A stretch of DNA of 64,000 nucleotides. Source: Chloroflexota bacterium. Lineage in GTDB: Bacteria > Chloroflexota > Anaerolineae > Aggregatilineales > Phototrophicaceae. The notes under the pieces are model-generated. The model searched no databases. It worked only from the letters and a program-made list of their open reading frames with translations, and was not told the DNA's origin. The position numbers and the translations under genes are program-made. Below are positions 8,907 through 16,719 of the stretch, piece after piece. The stretch spans positions 1 to 64,000 of the forward strand of contig JAPPFH010000076.1 in NCBI GenBank assembly GCA_028875185.1, written 5' to 3'. Positions within the stretch are counted from its first letter, which is position 1. Each line of letters begins with the position of its first letter.

Positions 8907-9821
8907 ATGGCAGTCACGCGAAGAGAAGTCGCCCGGATGCCGCAGAGCGGTAAAGCGCTCGTCAGCAAGTCGCTCACCTATAAAGCGCTGCAATCCCTTC
9001 GCCGCGACCGACTGACAGTCGTTGCCCTGGCTTATATCGTCGTTCTGACGGTTGTCACGGCTTCAGCGCCGCTTATCACCGATTTCATCATGCAGGTCGA
9101 CCCGAACGAGCCGATCACCGCCGATATCTTCACGCCACCGTTGACCAAGGGTTATATCCTGGGCGCTGACGACATCGGTCGCGATCAGTTGGCGCGGCTC
9201 TTGCATGCTGGCGGCATATCGATGGCCATCGGCTTCTTCGGCGCGCTCTTTTCATCTACGATCGGCGTCGTGCTGGGCATGATCACCGGTTATTTCGGCG
9301 GCCTCACTGACGACGTCTTTCACTGGATCATCACCACGCTGGATTCGGTTCCGACTCTTTTTTTGTTGATTCTGATTTCCTCAATACTGTCCTTCTCGGC
9401 TGAATCTCTCATCTTGACGGTCACCTTGATTGGCTGGACCGGCACCACGCGTTTGATCCGCGGCCAAACGCTTTCTATCCGCGCCAAAGAATATGTGCTC
9501 GCCGCCCAAGCGATGGGCGCCAGCCCGCATCGCATCCTCATGTTTCACATACTGCCCAATCTGGTCTCAATCACTGTCGTTCAGCTCGCTCTGGGCATTG
9601 CCGGGCTTATCCTGGCTGAGTCCGCCTTGAGCTACCTGGGCTTGGGCGTGCAGCCGCCGCAAGCCACCTGGGGCAATATGCTGACCAAATCTTTCCAATT
9701 CTTCCGCCACGGCCCACACCTCATCATTTTCCCCACCTTGATGATCTCGCTTACGGTGCTCTGTTTCTATATCGTCGGCGATGGCATCCGCGACGCTTTC
9801 GACCCCACCTTACAGCGCTGA
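8907..9821 (+). CDS. ABC transporter permease, DppC/OppC type
   Basis: 304-aa partner of the preceding permease. It has the N-terminal OppC-like cytoplasmic segment and first helix (RRDRLTVVALAYIVVL), the LGADDIGRDQLARLLHAGG loop, and the EAA-type loop (EYVLAAQAMGASPHRILMFHILPN). ATG 8907 follows AGGGGGC. The usual DppD/DppF ATPase genes are absent; the next gene is metG behind its own promoter, so ATPases must be supplied from elsewhere. Confidence 0.92.
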   Translation: MAVTRREVARMPQSGKALVSKSLTYKALQSLRRDRLTVVALAYIVVLTVVTASAPLITDFIMQVDPNEPITADIFTPPLTKGYILGADDIGRDQLARLLHAGGISMAIGFFGALFSSTIGVVLGMITGYFGGLTDDVFHWIITTLDSVPTLFLLILISSILSFSAESLILTVTLIGWTGTTRLIRGQTLSIRAKEYVLAAQAMGASPHRILMFHILPNLVSITVVQLALGIAGLILAESALSYLGLGVQPPQATWGNMLTKSFQFFRHGPHLIIFPTLMISLTVLCFYIVGDGIRDAFDPTLQR

Positions 9822-9833
9822 TTCGCCGTCCGC

Positions 9834-9863
9834 TTGACACAGCGCGAGCCAGCGTGATACACT
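9834..9863 (+). promoter_or_regulatory. Sigma-70-type promoter of the metG leader
   Basis: A consensus -35 TTGACA at 9834-9839 is followed after 18 bp by TACACT (9858-9863), with TGA just before it. Transcription would start near 9870-9871, which is the A of the leader-peptide ATG, so the leader mRNA is probably leaderless. Confidence 0.75.
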
Positions 9864-9870
9864 TCCCGCC

Positions 9871-9954
9871 ATGAAGACTTGTTGCAGGGTCAACCTGATG
9901 CCTATGCGGATGCCGATTGTCACCGACGACAGACGGCGATTGCGCCAGGCCTAG
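9871..9954 (+). CDS. Met-containing leader peptide of metG
   Basis: 27-codon ORF (ATG 9871, TAG 9952) between the promoter and the attenuator. It begins MKTCCRVNL and then has MPMRMP, placing Met codons at positions 10, 12 and 14 (nt 9898, 9904, 9910). Four Met in 27 residues directly upstream of the methionyl-tRNA synthetase gene is the hallmark of a stalling leader peptide. The last Met codon abuts the first arm of the alternative stems (9912). There is no ribosome binding site; initiation would be leaderless. It has no function of its own beyond sensing charged tRNA-Met (inference). Confidence 0.75.
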   Translation: MKTCCRVNLMPMRMPIVTDDRRRLRQA

Positions 9955-10008
9955 GCGACGCAGCGCTTAATCTCGATACCGTCTGTCAGCGACAGGCGGT
10001 TTTTATTT
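9912..10008 (+). terminator. Four-segment transcription attenuator upstream of metG
   Basis: Segment 1 GCCGATTGTC (9912-9921) pairs with segment 2 GACAGACGGC (9928-9937), with two internal mismatches. Segment 2, as GACAGACGG, pairs perfectly over 9 bp with segment 3 CCGTCTGTC (9979-9987). Segment 3, as ACCGTCTGTC (9978-9987), pairs with segment 4 GACAGGCGGT (9991-10000), followed by TTTTATTT: an intrinsic terminator. A ribosome stalled at the Met codons would hide segment 1 and favour 2:3 (read-through). One reaching the TAG would hide 2 and favour 3:4 (termination). Confidence 0.75.
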
Positions 10009-10044
10009 GTATGGGCGGAATCAGCAAGAACGAGGGAGCAAATC

Positions 10045-11856
10045 ATGTCTGGGGAGTACATACACGTATCGGTGGCTTGGCCCTACGCCAACGGCGATCT
10101 GCATATCGGGCACCTGGCGGGCGCTTACCTGCCGGCTGATATCTTCGCCCGCTATCATCGTTTGCGCGGCAATCATGTACTGATGGTCAGCGGCTCCGAC
10201 AGCCACGGTACGCCGATCACGGTCGAAGCCGATAAACGCGGCCAGACGCCACTGGAAGTCTTCGAGCATTATCACGAGCGCTTCCTCCAGACGCAGCGGA
10301 AGATCGGCGTCAGCTACGATCTCTTCACCCACACTGATACCGAAAATCATCACCAGGTCGCGCGCGACATCTTCACGCGCCTGCTGGAGCGCGGCTATCT
10401 TTACAAAGAGAAGCAAACTCTGCTCTACAGCGAGAGCGAGAAGCGCTTCCTGCCTGATCGCTATGTCGAAGGCACCTGTTATATCTGCAAATACCCGCAC
10501 GCTCGCGGCGACCAATGCGAAAACTGCGGCAATCTGATGGACGCCACCCAGCTGATTGATCCGCACAGCCGCAGCAACCCCGACGATAAGCTCATCCGCC
10601 GTGAATCGGAACATTATTTCCTCGACCTGGCGCAGTTCACGGAGCAGATCCTGGGATATCTCGCCGCACATGCGCATCACTGGCGCCCCAACGTCAGCCG
10701 CTTCAGCCAGAACTTCGTCAAGGACGGCTTGCGCGGCCGTCCGATCACGCGCGATATCGATTGGGGGGTGCGCGTGCCGCTGGATGGCTGGGAAGACAAG
10801 CGCCTCTATGTCTGGTTTGATGCCGTCATGGGATATTTCACCGCCAGCATCGAATGGGCGCATAACATCGGAAAGCCCGATGCCTGGAAAAAGTGGTGGT
10901 ACAACCCCGAAGCCAAAATCTACAACTTCATCGGCAAGGACAATATCCCTTTCCACACCATCATTTGGCAAGCCGAGCTGCTCGGCATTGACGGCATCTA
11001 TAACGAGGACGACCCGACCTACGGCGATATCCCGCTGCAGCTGCCTTACGATGTGCCGGCCAACGAATTCATGAATATCGAGGGACAGCAATTCTCGACC
11101 TCGCGCAATTGGGCCGTTTGGCTGCCCGATCTGCTGGAGCGCTACCAAGCCGATGCCGTTCGCTTTTATGTCGCGCGCACCTTTCCCGAACGCCAAGACA
11201 GCGACTTCTCCTGGGATGGCTTCCTCGCGCGCGTCAACAATGAGCTGCTGGCGGCTTGGGGCAATCTGGTCAATCGCATGCTCGGTTTCGCTTACAAGCG
11301 CTTCGATGGCGTCGTGCCGCAATACGGCCAACTGACCGCCGCCGACCAAGCCATCATCGCCGCGACCGAAGCCGGCTTTGACTCCATCGGCGCGCTGCTG
11401 GCCGGCGTTCGCCTCAAAGACGCGCTGGAAGAGACGCTGTCGCTCTCGCGCGAGGTCAACGCCTGGCTCAATGAGCGCGAACCGTGGAAGCAGCTCAAGC
11501 GCGACCGCGAAGACGCCGCCCGCTCGGTCTACGCGGCATTGCGCTGCATCGACAATCTGAAGATCCTCTTCGCGCCCTTTGTCCCCTTCAGCTCGCAGCA
11601 GCTGCACGAGATGCTCGGCTACGACGGGCAACTCTTCGGCGAACTGCGGATCGTGAACTACAGCGAAGAAACGCGCGATCACCTGGGGCTGGTCTACGAC
11701 GGGAGCGCGGCGATCGGGCAGTGGCAAGTCAGCGAGTTGGCGCCGGGTCAGACGCTGCGCGCGCCGCGTCCGCTGTTTGTGAAGCTGGATCCGGAGATCG
11801 TCGAGTTGGAGCGGGGGAATCTGGGGCAGGCGCGGGTGGAGGGGGAGATCACCTAG
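10045..11856 (+). CDS. metG: Methionine--tRNA ligase
   Basis: 603-aa class I aminoacyl-tRNA synthetase that charges tRNA-Met. The HIGH motif is HIGH at residues 20-23. A four-Cys zinc knuckle lies at C145-x2-C148-x9-C158-x2-C161, and the second signature is FSTSR at 350-354 in place of KMSKS, as in archaeal, spirochaete and Bacteroidetes-type enzymes. The anticodon-binding helical domain fills the C-terminal third. The EMAP-II-like tRNA-binding tail found in many ~670-aa enzymes is absent. GAGGGAG precedes ATG 10045. Expression is probably set by the leader peptide/attenuator just upstream. Confidence 0.97.
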   Translation: MSGEYIHVSVAWPYANGDLHIGHLAGAYLPADIFARYHRLRGNHVLMVSGSDSHGTPITVEADKRGQTPLEVFEHYHERFLQTQRKIGVSYDLFTHTDTENHHQVARDIFTRLLERGYLYKEKQTLLYSESEKRFLPDRYVEGTCYICKYPHARGDQCENCGNLMDATQLIDPHSRSNPDDKLIRRESEHYFLDLAQFTEQILGYLAAHAHHWRPNVSRFSQNFVKDGLRGRPITRDIDWGVRVPLDGWEDKRLYVWFDAVMGYFTASIEWAHNIGKPDAWKKWWYNPEAKIYNFIGKDNIPFHTIIWQAELLGIDGIYNEDDPTYGDIPLQLPYDVPANEFMNIEGQQFSTSRNWAVWLPDLLERYQADAVRFYVARTFPERQDSDFSWDGFLARVNNELLAAWGNLVNRMLGFAYKRFDGVVPQYGQLTAADQAIIAATEAGFDSIGALLAGVRLKDALEETLSLSREVNAWLNEREPWKQLKRDREDAARSVYAALRCIDNLKILFAPFVPFSSQQLHEMLGYDGQLFGELRIVNYSEETRDHLGLVYDGSAAIGQWQVSELAPGQTLRAPRPLFVKLDPEIVELERGNLGQARVEGEIT

Positions 11857-11868
11857 CGTTGCGGTCGC

Positions 11869-11895
11869 TGTAGGGGCGAGCCTTGGCTCGCCCGC
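11869..11895. repeat. Dispersed GC hairpin repeat after metG
   Basis: GTAGGGGCGAGCC followed by GGCTCGCCC forms a near-perfect 9-bp hairpin (11874-11893). It is one member of the GTAGGGGCG...CGCCC family scattered through the gaps of this window. Confidence 0.7.
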
Positions 11896-11937
11896 TAGCC
11901 TGACACGATAAGGTTAGTTGAGACCAATATGGTATCG

Positions 11938-12702
11938 TTACCTACCCAGAGGATAGTGTCCCAGTATCTCCTGATGAACATAGTGGTCAATGAGTCCGGG
12001 TCTAAGCACGAAACCAGCAAATTCCTGATATAGTGGTGTCAAGAGGCCGAGCAGTATTCGGCGCAAGTCCAATCTGATCTGCCGTACGCTATAACATTGC
12101 ACTTGGCTACAGTATACATCCAACTCGCTTATGTACTCGGCGGTGTGTTCAAGCCATCCTCGGGACATATCAAGTCGGCGACCTGAAAGTCCAGAGTAAG
12201 TGAATGACACAGCAACATCTAAATTGTCACCGCACCAATCTGCCATATCAGCTGCGTAGAGCAGCATACACCCCACGTCACAGATAGGTAATGTCAGGTC
12301 AAATACAGTTCCCGGATCACGCCGATGCCATCTTTCGTCAAAGCCAATCCTCCGATAGACATTCCCAGAGTAAAGAATCCGTCCGTAATCGTATAGTGCG
12401 AACGCCCGCAGAAGATTGAATCTGACTGGATCGCCGCGCCAGCGCTCAAGCTGATTTCGTTCCTCCGTTGTGTAATACCAGTCATCGCCCGAAAAGGTAT
12501 GCCAGCCGCGAGGTCTGTTAGATAATGCATTTTCCAGAGATTCATCTGAAATTGGCTGTGTGAGGCCTAGTACAGAAACAGCAATCTCTCCAAACCCCTT
12601 TTTGAGGCGGGCGGGATCATCTTCAGGTAGCCCATGCACCAGTTCACGCCAGCGACTGCGTGAATTCAACACGAAATCTTGGTGAAGTACCTTGTAGGTC
12701 AC
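11938..12702 (-). CDS. Hypothetical protein
   Basis: 254 aa with no family I recognise. I choose GTG 12702 because GGAG lies 5 nt upstream; a TTG at 12738 would add 12 residues. The protein is soluble, rich in Trp and Tyr (GWHTFSGDDWYYTTEERNQLERW), with a helical middle (VRFNLLRAFALYDYGRILY) and a C-terminal helical stretch (QIRLDLRRILLGLLTPLYQEFAG). The DNA is visibly more A/T-rich than metG, and the gene lies between repeats and other odd-composition genes, which suggests acquisition by transfer. Confidence 0.6.
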   Translation of the reverse strand: MTYKVLHQDFVLNSRSRWRELVHGLPEDDPARLKKGFGEIAVSVLGLTQPISDESLENALSNRPRGWHTFSGDDWYYTTEERNQLERWRGDPVRFNLLRAFALYDYGRILYSGNVYRRIGFDERWHRRDPGTVFDLTLPICDVGCMLLYAADMADWCGDNLDVAVSFTYSGLSGRRLDMSRGWLEHTAEYISELDVYCSQVQCYSVRQIRLDLRRILLGLLTPLYQEFAGFVLRPGLIDHYVHQEILGHYPLGR

Positions 12703-12778
12703 GTGCGCTCCATTTCCATATATGATTATCGAATCCAACAGTGTATACGCAGCACAGGCCTCGTAGTTTCGTCGCCCT

Positions 12779-12808
12779 TCGCGAAAACCCGCCCCCCCAT
12801 GCTATACT
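12779..12808 (+). promoter_or_regulatory. Extended -10 promoter upstream of the secreted repeat protein
   Basis: TTGCGA (12779-12784), 18 bp, then TGC-TATACT (12803-12808). The phrase CATGCTATACTCCCGC is repeated almost exactly at 13877, before the M29 peptidase gene. A start near 12815 would give a leader of about 165 nt. Confidence 0.55.
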
Positions 12809-12980
12809 CCCGCAACGTGATGCACGCTGGCGTCGATGCCGTCAAGTATCTCCAATGCAGAAGTCTTGCCCAATCTAACTCTTGTCGATAGGATAGCAGC
12901 AGCGGTCTGTTCTTGGCTGCTCAACTTTGTCGTCGACAAATGGCAAATGTCTTCGTCTTCAAGTTGTGGGAGGTGTTCAG

Positions 12981-13784
12981 TTGTCGAAGTATTTTTTCAC
13001 AGTCATTTCTCTGGTCTTGCTCGCCACAGCCATCGGACCGGCGGCCGCACAAGACGACGCGATCTGTGAAGCATTGAAGGCAATACATACGAAGTACGCA
13101 GATAGTCTTGCGGCCTATTTGAGTGATAAGGGCAGGGATTGCTTGGAGCCGGCGGCGACGCCAGTGCCCACCGCAACTCCGAACGGGCCGATCTGGTCTG
13201 TTAAGGGAGCGGGGACACAGCAGCGGTCTCTATCATTAGACTTGACTCGCGGACTGTATGAGCTTAACGCGCCAGTGCCTATTGCAAATAGACAGGGCAA
13301 TTGGGCACAGCTTTCGAACATTATCAGCGCACCGGACTCGTGTCTCAAATTGCAGTTTTTGAGTTTTCCAGGCATGTTGAGAATCACACGTAACTGCACC
13401 ATTCATGCCACGCTGAAAGTGGAAGCGACAAACTATAGTGACAGAAACAAGCGGTGGGAATACACGATCACCAAAGCGTCTGACACGCTACCACCTGTAC
13501 CGAAGGCTAATGGATGGTCGGTGCACGGTGTTGGCTTCAGTAACCTGCAGATCGAACTTATCTTCGAGCCGGGTATCTATGTTATAACGAAACAACGCGG
13601 ACCAGACGTTACGTCATTGGGTACGCCGATCGGTGAGTCGCGGTCCTGTCTTGGTGTCCAAAGTCATCGACTGCCCACGCAATTCAAGGTAAGCAAAAGG
13701 TGCCACTTCAAAGGTGGTCTGCAAGTTGGATACTCACACGGCGCTGTCGGTTCGTGGTCCTACAGCATAGAGAAGGTTGGTTAA
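12981..13784 (+). CDS. Secreted two-repeat protein of unknown function
   Basis: 267 aa from TTG 12981, chosen because GGGAGG ends 7 nt upstream and the frame then begins with a signal peptide (SKYFFTVISLVLLATAIGPAAAQ without upstream residues). After a short helical segment and a Pro/Thr linker (ATPVPTATPNGP) come two related beta-rich repeats. The first runs from WSVKGAGTQQRSLSLDL to RWEYTITKA, the second from WSVHGVGFSNLQIELIFEPG to WSYSIEKVG. Each holds paired cysteines around a loop, suggesting disulfides outside the cell. I do not recognise the family. Composition is A/T-richer than the neighbours. Confidence 0.7.
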   Translation: MSKYFFTVISLVLLATAIGPAAAQDDAICEALKAIHTKYADSLAAYLSDKGRDCLEPAATPVPTATPNGPIWSVKGAGTQQRSLSLDLTRGLYELNAPVPIANRQGNWAQLSNIISAPDSCLKLQFLSFPGMLRITRNCTIHATLKVEATNYSDRNKRWEYTITKASDTLPPVPKANGWSVHGVGFSNLQIELIFEPGIYVITKQRGPDVTSLGTPIGESRSCLGVQSHRLPTQFKVSKRCHFKGGLQVGYSHGAVGSWSYSIEKVG

Positions 13785-13878
13785 GTCTGTCGCGTCGGCT
13801 TGGCAGAGAATGAATAGCGATACGTTCATTGGGATGCCCACCTCGCGCGGCCATCCCATTTTCCCAATCTAGCCACCA

Positions 13879-13935
13879 TGCTATACTCCCGCCATGACTT
13901 GGCTCAAACCACACTTCCACGTCCGCAATGCCTAA
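13879..13935 (+). promoter_or_regulatory. Extended -10 promoter and overlapping upstream ORF before the M29 peptidase
   Basis: TGC-TATACT (13879-13887) stands 6 nt before an ATG at 13894, so transcripts probably begin on that ATG. The ATG opens a 13-codon ORF (MTWLKPHFHVRNA, stop 13933-13935) whose end overlaps the peptidase ATG at 13928 in another frame. Translation of the short ORF would bring terminating ribosomes onto the peptidase start, which lacks a clear ribosome binding site. Confidence 0.55.
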
Positions 13936-15010
13936 CACGACCGACCCCCGCTGGCAACAAGTCGCCGATGTGCTGGTAGGCTACTCAACCGCCGTCGAGC
14001 CGCGCGAACGCGTCATGATCGCCATGATCGAAACCGAGAGCTACCCGCTCGCCCAGGCTGTTTACAAAGCTTGCGTCAAAGCGGGCGCCTACCCGCAGAT
14101 ACAGTTCCTTTCCGAGAAGCTGCGCCATTCGCTGCTGAAATATGGCGATGCCGAGCAAGTGAGCTGGCAGCCCGAGATCGAAGCCTATGGCATGGATTGG
14201 GCGGATGTGTATATTGGCTTGCGCGGCGCTAGCGATGCGCGCCTGATGAACGACATCCCGGCGCCGGCGCTGGCGGCAAATCAACGCGCGCAGGGGCAGA
14301 TTTCGACGATGCGCTGGGAGAAGACGCGCTGGTGCCTGGTCCGCCTGCCCAACGCGGCGCTGGCGCGTAACAGCGGAATCGGGCTGCGCGAATTGGAAGA
14401 CATGTTCTTCGCCGCCTGCGCGCTGGATTACGAGGCGGCTTCGGCGAAATGGCGCGAGACGGCGCAAAATCTGAGCGGCTCGGAAACCGTCCGCATCATC
14501 GCCGGTGAAGACACAGACTTCGAGTTCTCAGTTGCCGGGCGGGAGTGGCTGGTCTTCGACGGGCGCATCAACCTGCCCGATGGCGAAATCTATACCGCGC
14601 CGGTCAACAGCTCGCTCAATGGCCGGATTCACTTCGGATTGCCCGGCGTCTTTGGCGGACGGCTCATCCCCGATATCCGGCTGGAATGGCGCGAAGGCGC
14701 GCTGATCAATGCGAGCGCCAGCAGCAACGAAGAGTACCTCCGGCGGATACTGCAGACCGACGCCGGTTCAAGCCGCCTCGGCGAATTCGCCTTTGGTCTG
14801 AACCCGCACATGAATCGCTTCTGCGGCGATAGTCTCTACGATGAAAAAATCAGCGGCACAATCCATCTGGCGCTGGGAAGGGCTTATCCCGAATGTGGCG
14901 GAGAAAATCAATCGAGCATACACTGGGATTTGGTGAAGGACTTGCGGAGTCAAGGCGCCGTTTATGTCGATGGCGCGCCGGTCTTGCAGGCAGGCAAATT
15001 GCTGATCTAA
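13928..15010 (+). CDS. M29 family aminopeptidase (AmpS/T type)
   Basis: 360-aa metallo-aminopeptidase. Candidate ligands match the spacing of the family: Glu220 (DGEIYTAP), Glu286 (LGEFAFGLNP), His313 (TIHLALG), Tyr320, His332 and Asp334 (IHWD). The N-terminal half is the substrate-gating alpha/beta domain (VMIAMIETESYPLAQAVYKACVKAGAYPQ). It cleaves N-terminal residues from peptides with two Co/Zn ions and is usually a cytosolic dimer. It is slightly shorter than the ~410-aa type members. It may share a transcript with the sugar importer 80 bp downstream, but that gene has its own strong ribosome binding site. Confidence 0.9.
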   Translation: MPNTTDPRWQQVADVLVGYSTAVEPRERVMIAMIETESYPLAQAVYKACVKAGAYPQIQFLSEKLRHSLLKYGDAEQVSWQPEIEAYGMDWADVYIGLRGASDARLMNDIPAPALAANQRAQGQISTMRWEKTRWCLVRLPNAALARNSGIGLRELEDMFFAACALDYEAASAKWRETAQNLSGSETVRIIAGEDTDFEFSVAGREWLVFDGRINLPDGEIYTAPVNSSLNGRIHFGLPGVFGGRLIPDIRLEWREGALINASASSNEEYLRRILQTDAGSSRLGEFAFGLNPHMNRFCGDSLYDEKISGTIHLALGRAYPECGGENQSSIHWDLVKDLRSQGAVYVDGAPVLQAGKLLI

Positions 15011-15091
15011 TTGAACAGGAGGGAAGCGCCTATCGAACGAAGTCGCCGAAGGTTACTTTCAATCGCGTTCAAAAAAATCAAGGAGTCAATC

Positions 15092-16561
15092 ATGTCCAAA
15101 CAAGGAATCAGCCGTCGTGATTTTCTTAAAGCCGGTGGCGCCGCCGGCGCGGCGCTAGCGGGCGCTTCACCTCTGGGGCACCTCGCCCGCGTCGCCGCGC
15201 AATCTGATACTTCCATCAACGTCTTGACCGTAGGCGACCCCTGGGATCTGGCGCTGCAAAGCGTGACCGATCAATTCACCGAGATGACTGGCATCACCGT
15301 CAACATTGAATCGCTCGGTTATACCGCCCTGCAAGCGCGCCTGGTCAACGCTTTTTTGACGCAGAGCGCCGATGCTGATGTCATCGCCGTCGACCAGATG
15401 TGGATCAGCCAATATGCCGACAACGGCTGGATCCGCTCGTTGGACGACTTCATCTCGATGGATTCCGATGCCCACTTCGACGACTTCCTGCCCGAATGCC
15501 TTTACTCGCTTAGCACCTGGCGCAACAGCGTCTGGACGCTGCCGATCGCGTCTTACGCCCAAGGCATCATGTATCGCACCGATCTCTTCGAAGCCGCCGG
15601 AATCGACCCGCTGCCCTCATCGTTGGCGGACGCTGGCGACTGGACCTGGGCCGACTACTTCGGCATCCTTGAGCAGATCAACGGCATGGACCTCGATGGC
15701 ACATCCATGTACGGCACCACCGTCATCGGCGCGCAGCCGGTGCCCGTCGTGCATATGTACAGCCAGCTCTCCGCCAGCTATGGCACGCGCTGGTTCACTC
15801 AATTCCCCGAAGCGCCCTGGGATTTCTCGCCGACCATCAACAGCGACGCCAACCTGGCCGCGCTCAACGACTGGAAGCGCCTCTATGAGCTTTCGCCGCC
15901 GGAATCGATCAACTACCTCTGGTTTGACGCCGGCACGCGCTTCTCGCAAGGCGATATTGGCATGTTCTATCATTGGACGCCTTACTTCTACCTGGTCAAC
16001 AACGAAGGTTATCTGACCGGCACGCCCTCGCCCGTGGTCGACAAGTTCGAAACGGCGGTGCTGCCGACGCTGACCGCCGGCGGCGATCAGGTAGTCAGTC
16101 TGGGCGGTTGGTCGCTGGGCATGCCATCGACATCAGGCAATCAGGACGCGGCCTGGCAATTCATCAAATGGGCGACCAGCTCCGAAGCGCAGAAAGCGAT
16201 GGGCGAGGTCAACGTCAAGGGCTATCAATTCGCCGACTTCAGCCGCCAATCCAATTACGACGATACCGACTTGAACGGGCTCTATCCCTTCCTGGGCACG
16301 CAGCTGGAAATGATGAAGCTGGGCGATGGCAAAGTGGTTCGTCCGCCGGCGCCAATCTACACCTCGCTGGAAGGCGTCTACGGTTTGCAGATCAACCAGG
16401 CGATGTCGGGTCAAGTCTCGTCCGAACAAGCGCTGGGCACGACGCAGACGCTCTTCGAGAATATCCTGCGCGGCAACCAGATGATTCCCTATGGCGTCGA
16501 GAGCTTCGACGACACGCTGGAGAATACGAAGGCGCTGCAAGCCAGCCTTTCGGGGATGTAG
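15092..16561 (+). CDS. ABC transporter sugar-binding protein, family 1 (CUT1), Tat-exported
   Basis: 489 aa from ATG 15092, with AAGGAG 6 nt upstream. The N-terminus (GISRRDFLKAGGAAGAALAG) carries a twin-arginine motif, so the protein should be exported folded by Tat. The mature part is an SBP_bac_1 fold (VTDQFTEMTGITVNIESLGY; DADVIAVDQMWISQYADNGWIRSL given here in outline only). It should deliver a sugar or sugar derivative to the permeases at 16720 and 17615. The oxidoreductase and FGGY kinase farther on suggest that the substrate is a pentose/polyol-like compound (inference). Confidence 0.92.
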   Translation: MSKQGISRRDFLKAGGAAGAALAGASPLGHLARVAAQSDTSINVLTVGDPWDLALQSVTDQFTEMTGITVNIESLGYTALQARLVNAFLTQSADADVIAVDQMWISQYADNGWIRSLDDFISMDSDAHFDDFLPECLYSLSTWRNSVWTLPIASYAQGIMYRTDLFEAAGIDPLPSSLADAGDWTWADYFGILEQINGMDLDGTSMYGTTVIGAQPVPVVHMYSQLSASYGTRWFTQFPEAPWDFSPTINSDANLAALNDWKRLYELSPPESINYLWFDAGTRFSQGDIGMFYHWTPYFYLVNNEGYLTGTPSPVVDKFETAVLPTLTAGGDQVVSLGGWSLGMPSTSGNQDAAWQFIKWATSSEAQKAMGEVNVKGYQFADFSRQSNYDDTDLNGLYPFLGTQLEMMKLGDGKVVRPPAPIYTSLEGVYGLQINQAMSGQVSSEQALGTTQTLFENILRGNQMIPYGVESFDDTLENTKALQASLSGM

Positions 16562-16579
16562 CGCTTGCCCAAAATGGCG

Positions 16580-16695
16580 AATTGCAGGGGCGAGACTTGT
16601 CTCGCCCTCATGCGCAAGATTCCATAAGAGGGCGGGCTGCGGGCTCGCCCGTACGAAAAGTAGATGCAAGGGGCGGCTTGCAGGTCGCCCATACG
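16580..16695. repeat. Three dispersed GC hairpin repeats
   Basis: GGGGCGAGACTTGTCTCGCCC (16587-16607, identical in core to the copy at 59039) is followed by GGGCGGGCTGCGGGCTCGCCC near 16631 and GGGGCGGCTTGCAGGTCGCCC near 16672. All are imperfect palindromes of the same family. They sit between the binding-protein and permease genes, where they may stabilise the upstream mRNA. Confidence 0.65.
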
Positions 16696-16719
16696 AATGA
16701 CCTTCCGGGGGTTGGACTT

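Noticed and set aside
9871..10044. T-box or S-box riboswitch upstream of metG
   Set aside because: No AGGGTGG-type T-box antiterminator core and no SAM-I core are visible; the Met leader ORF and paired segments explain the region better.
10021..11727. A 568-aa open frame antisense to metG
   Set aside because: metG is unmistakable on the + strand; the reverse frame is a codon-bias shadow.
15973..16719. An in-frame 5' extension of the CUT1 permease
   Set aside because: It overlaps the binding-protein gene in another frame and crosses the repeat block; permease homology begins only at about 16720.
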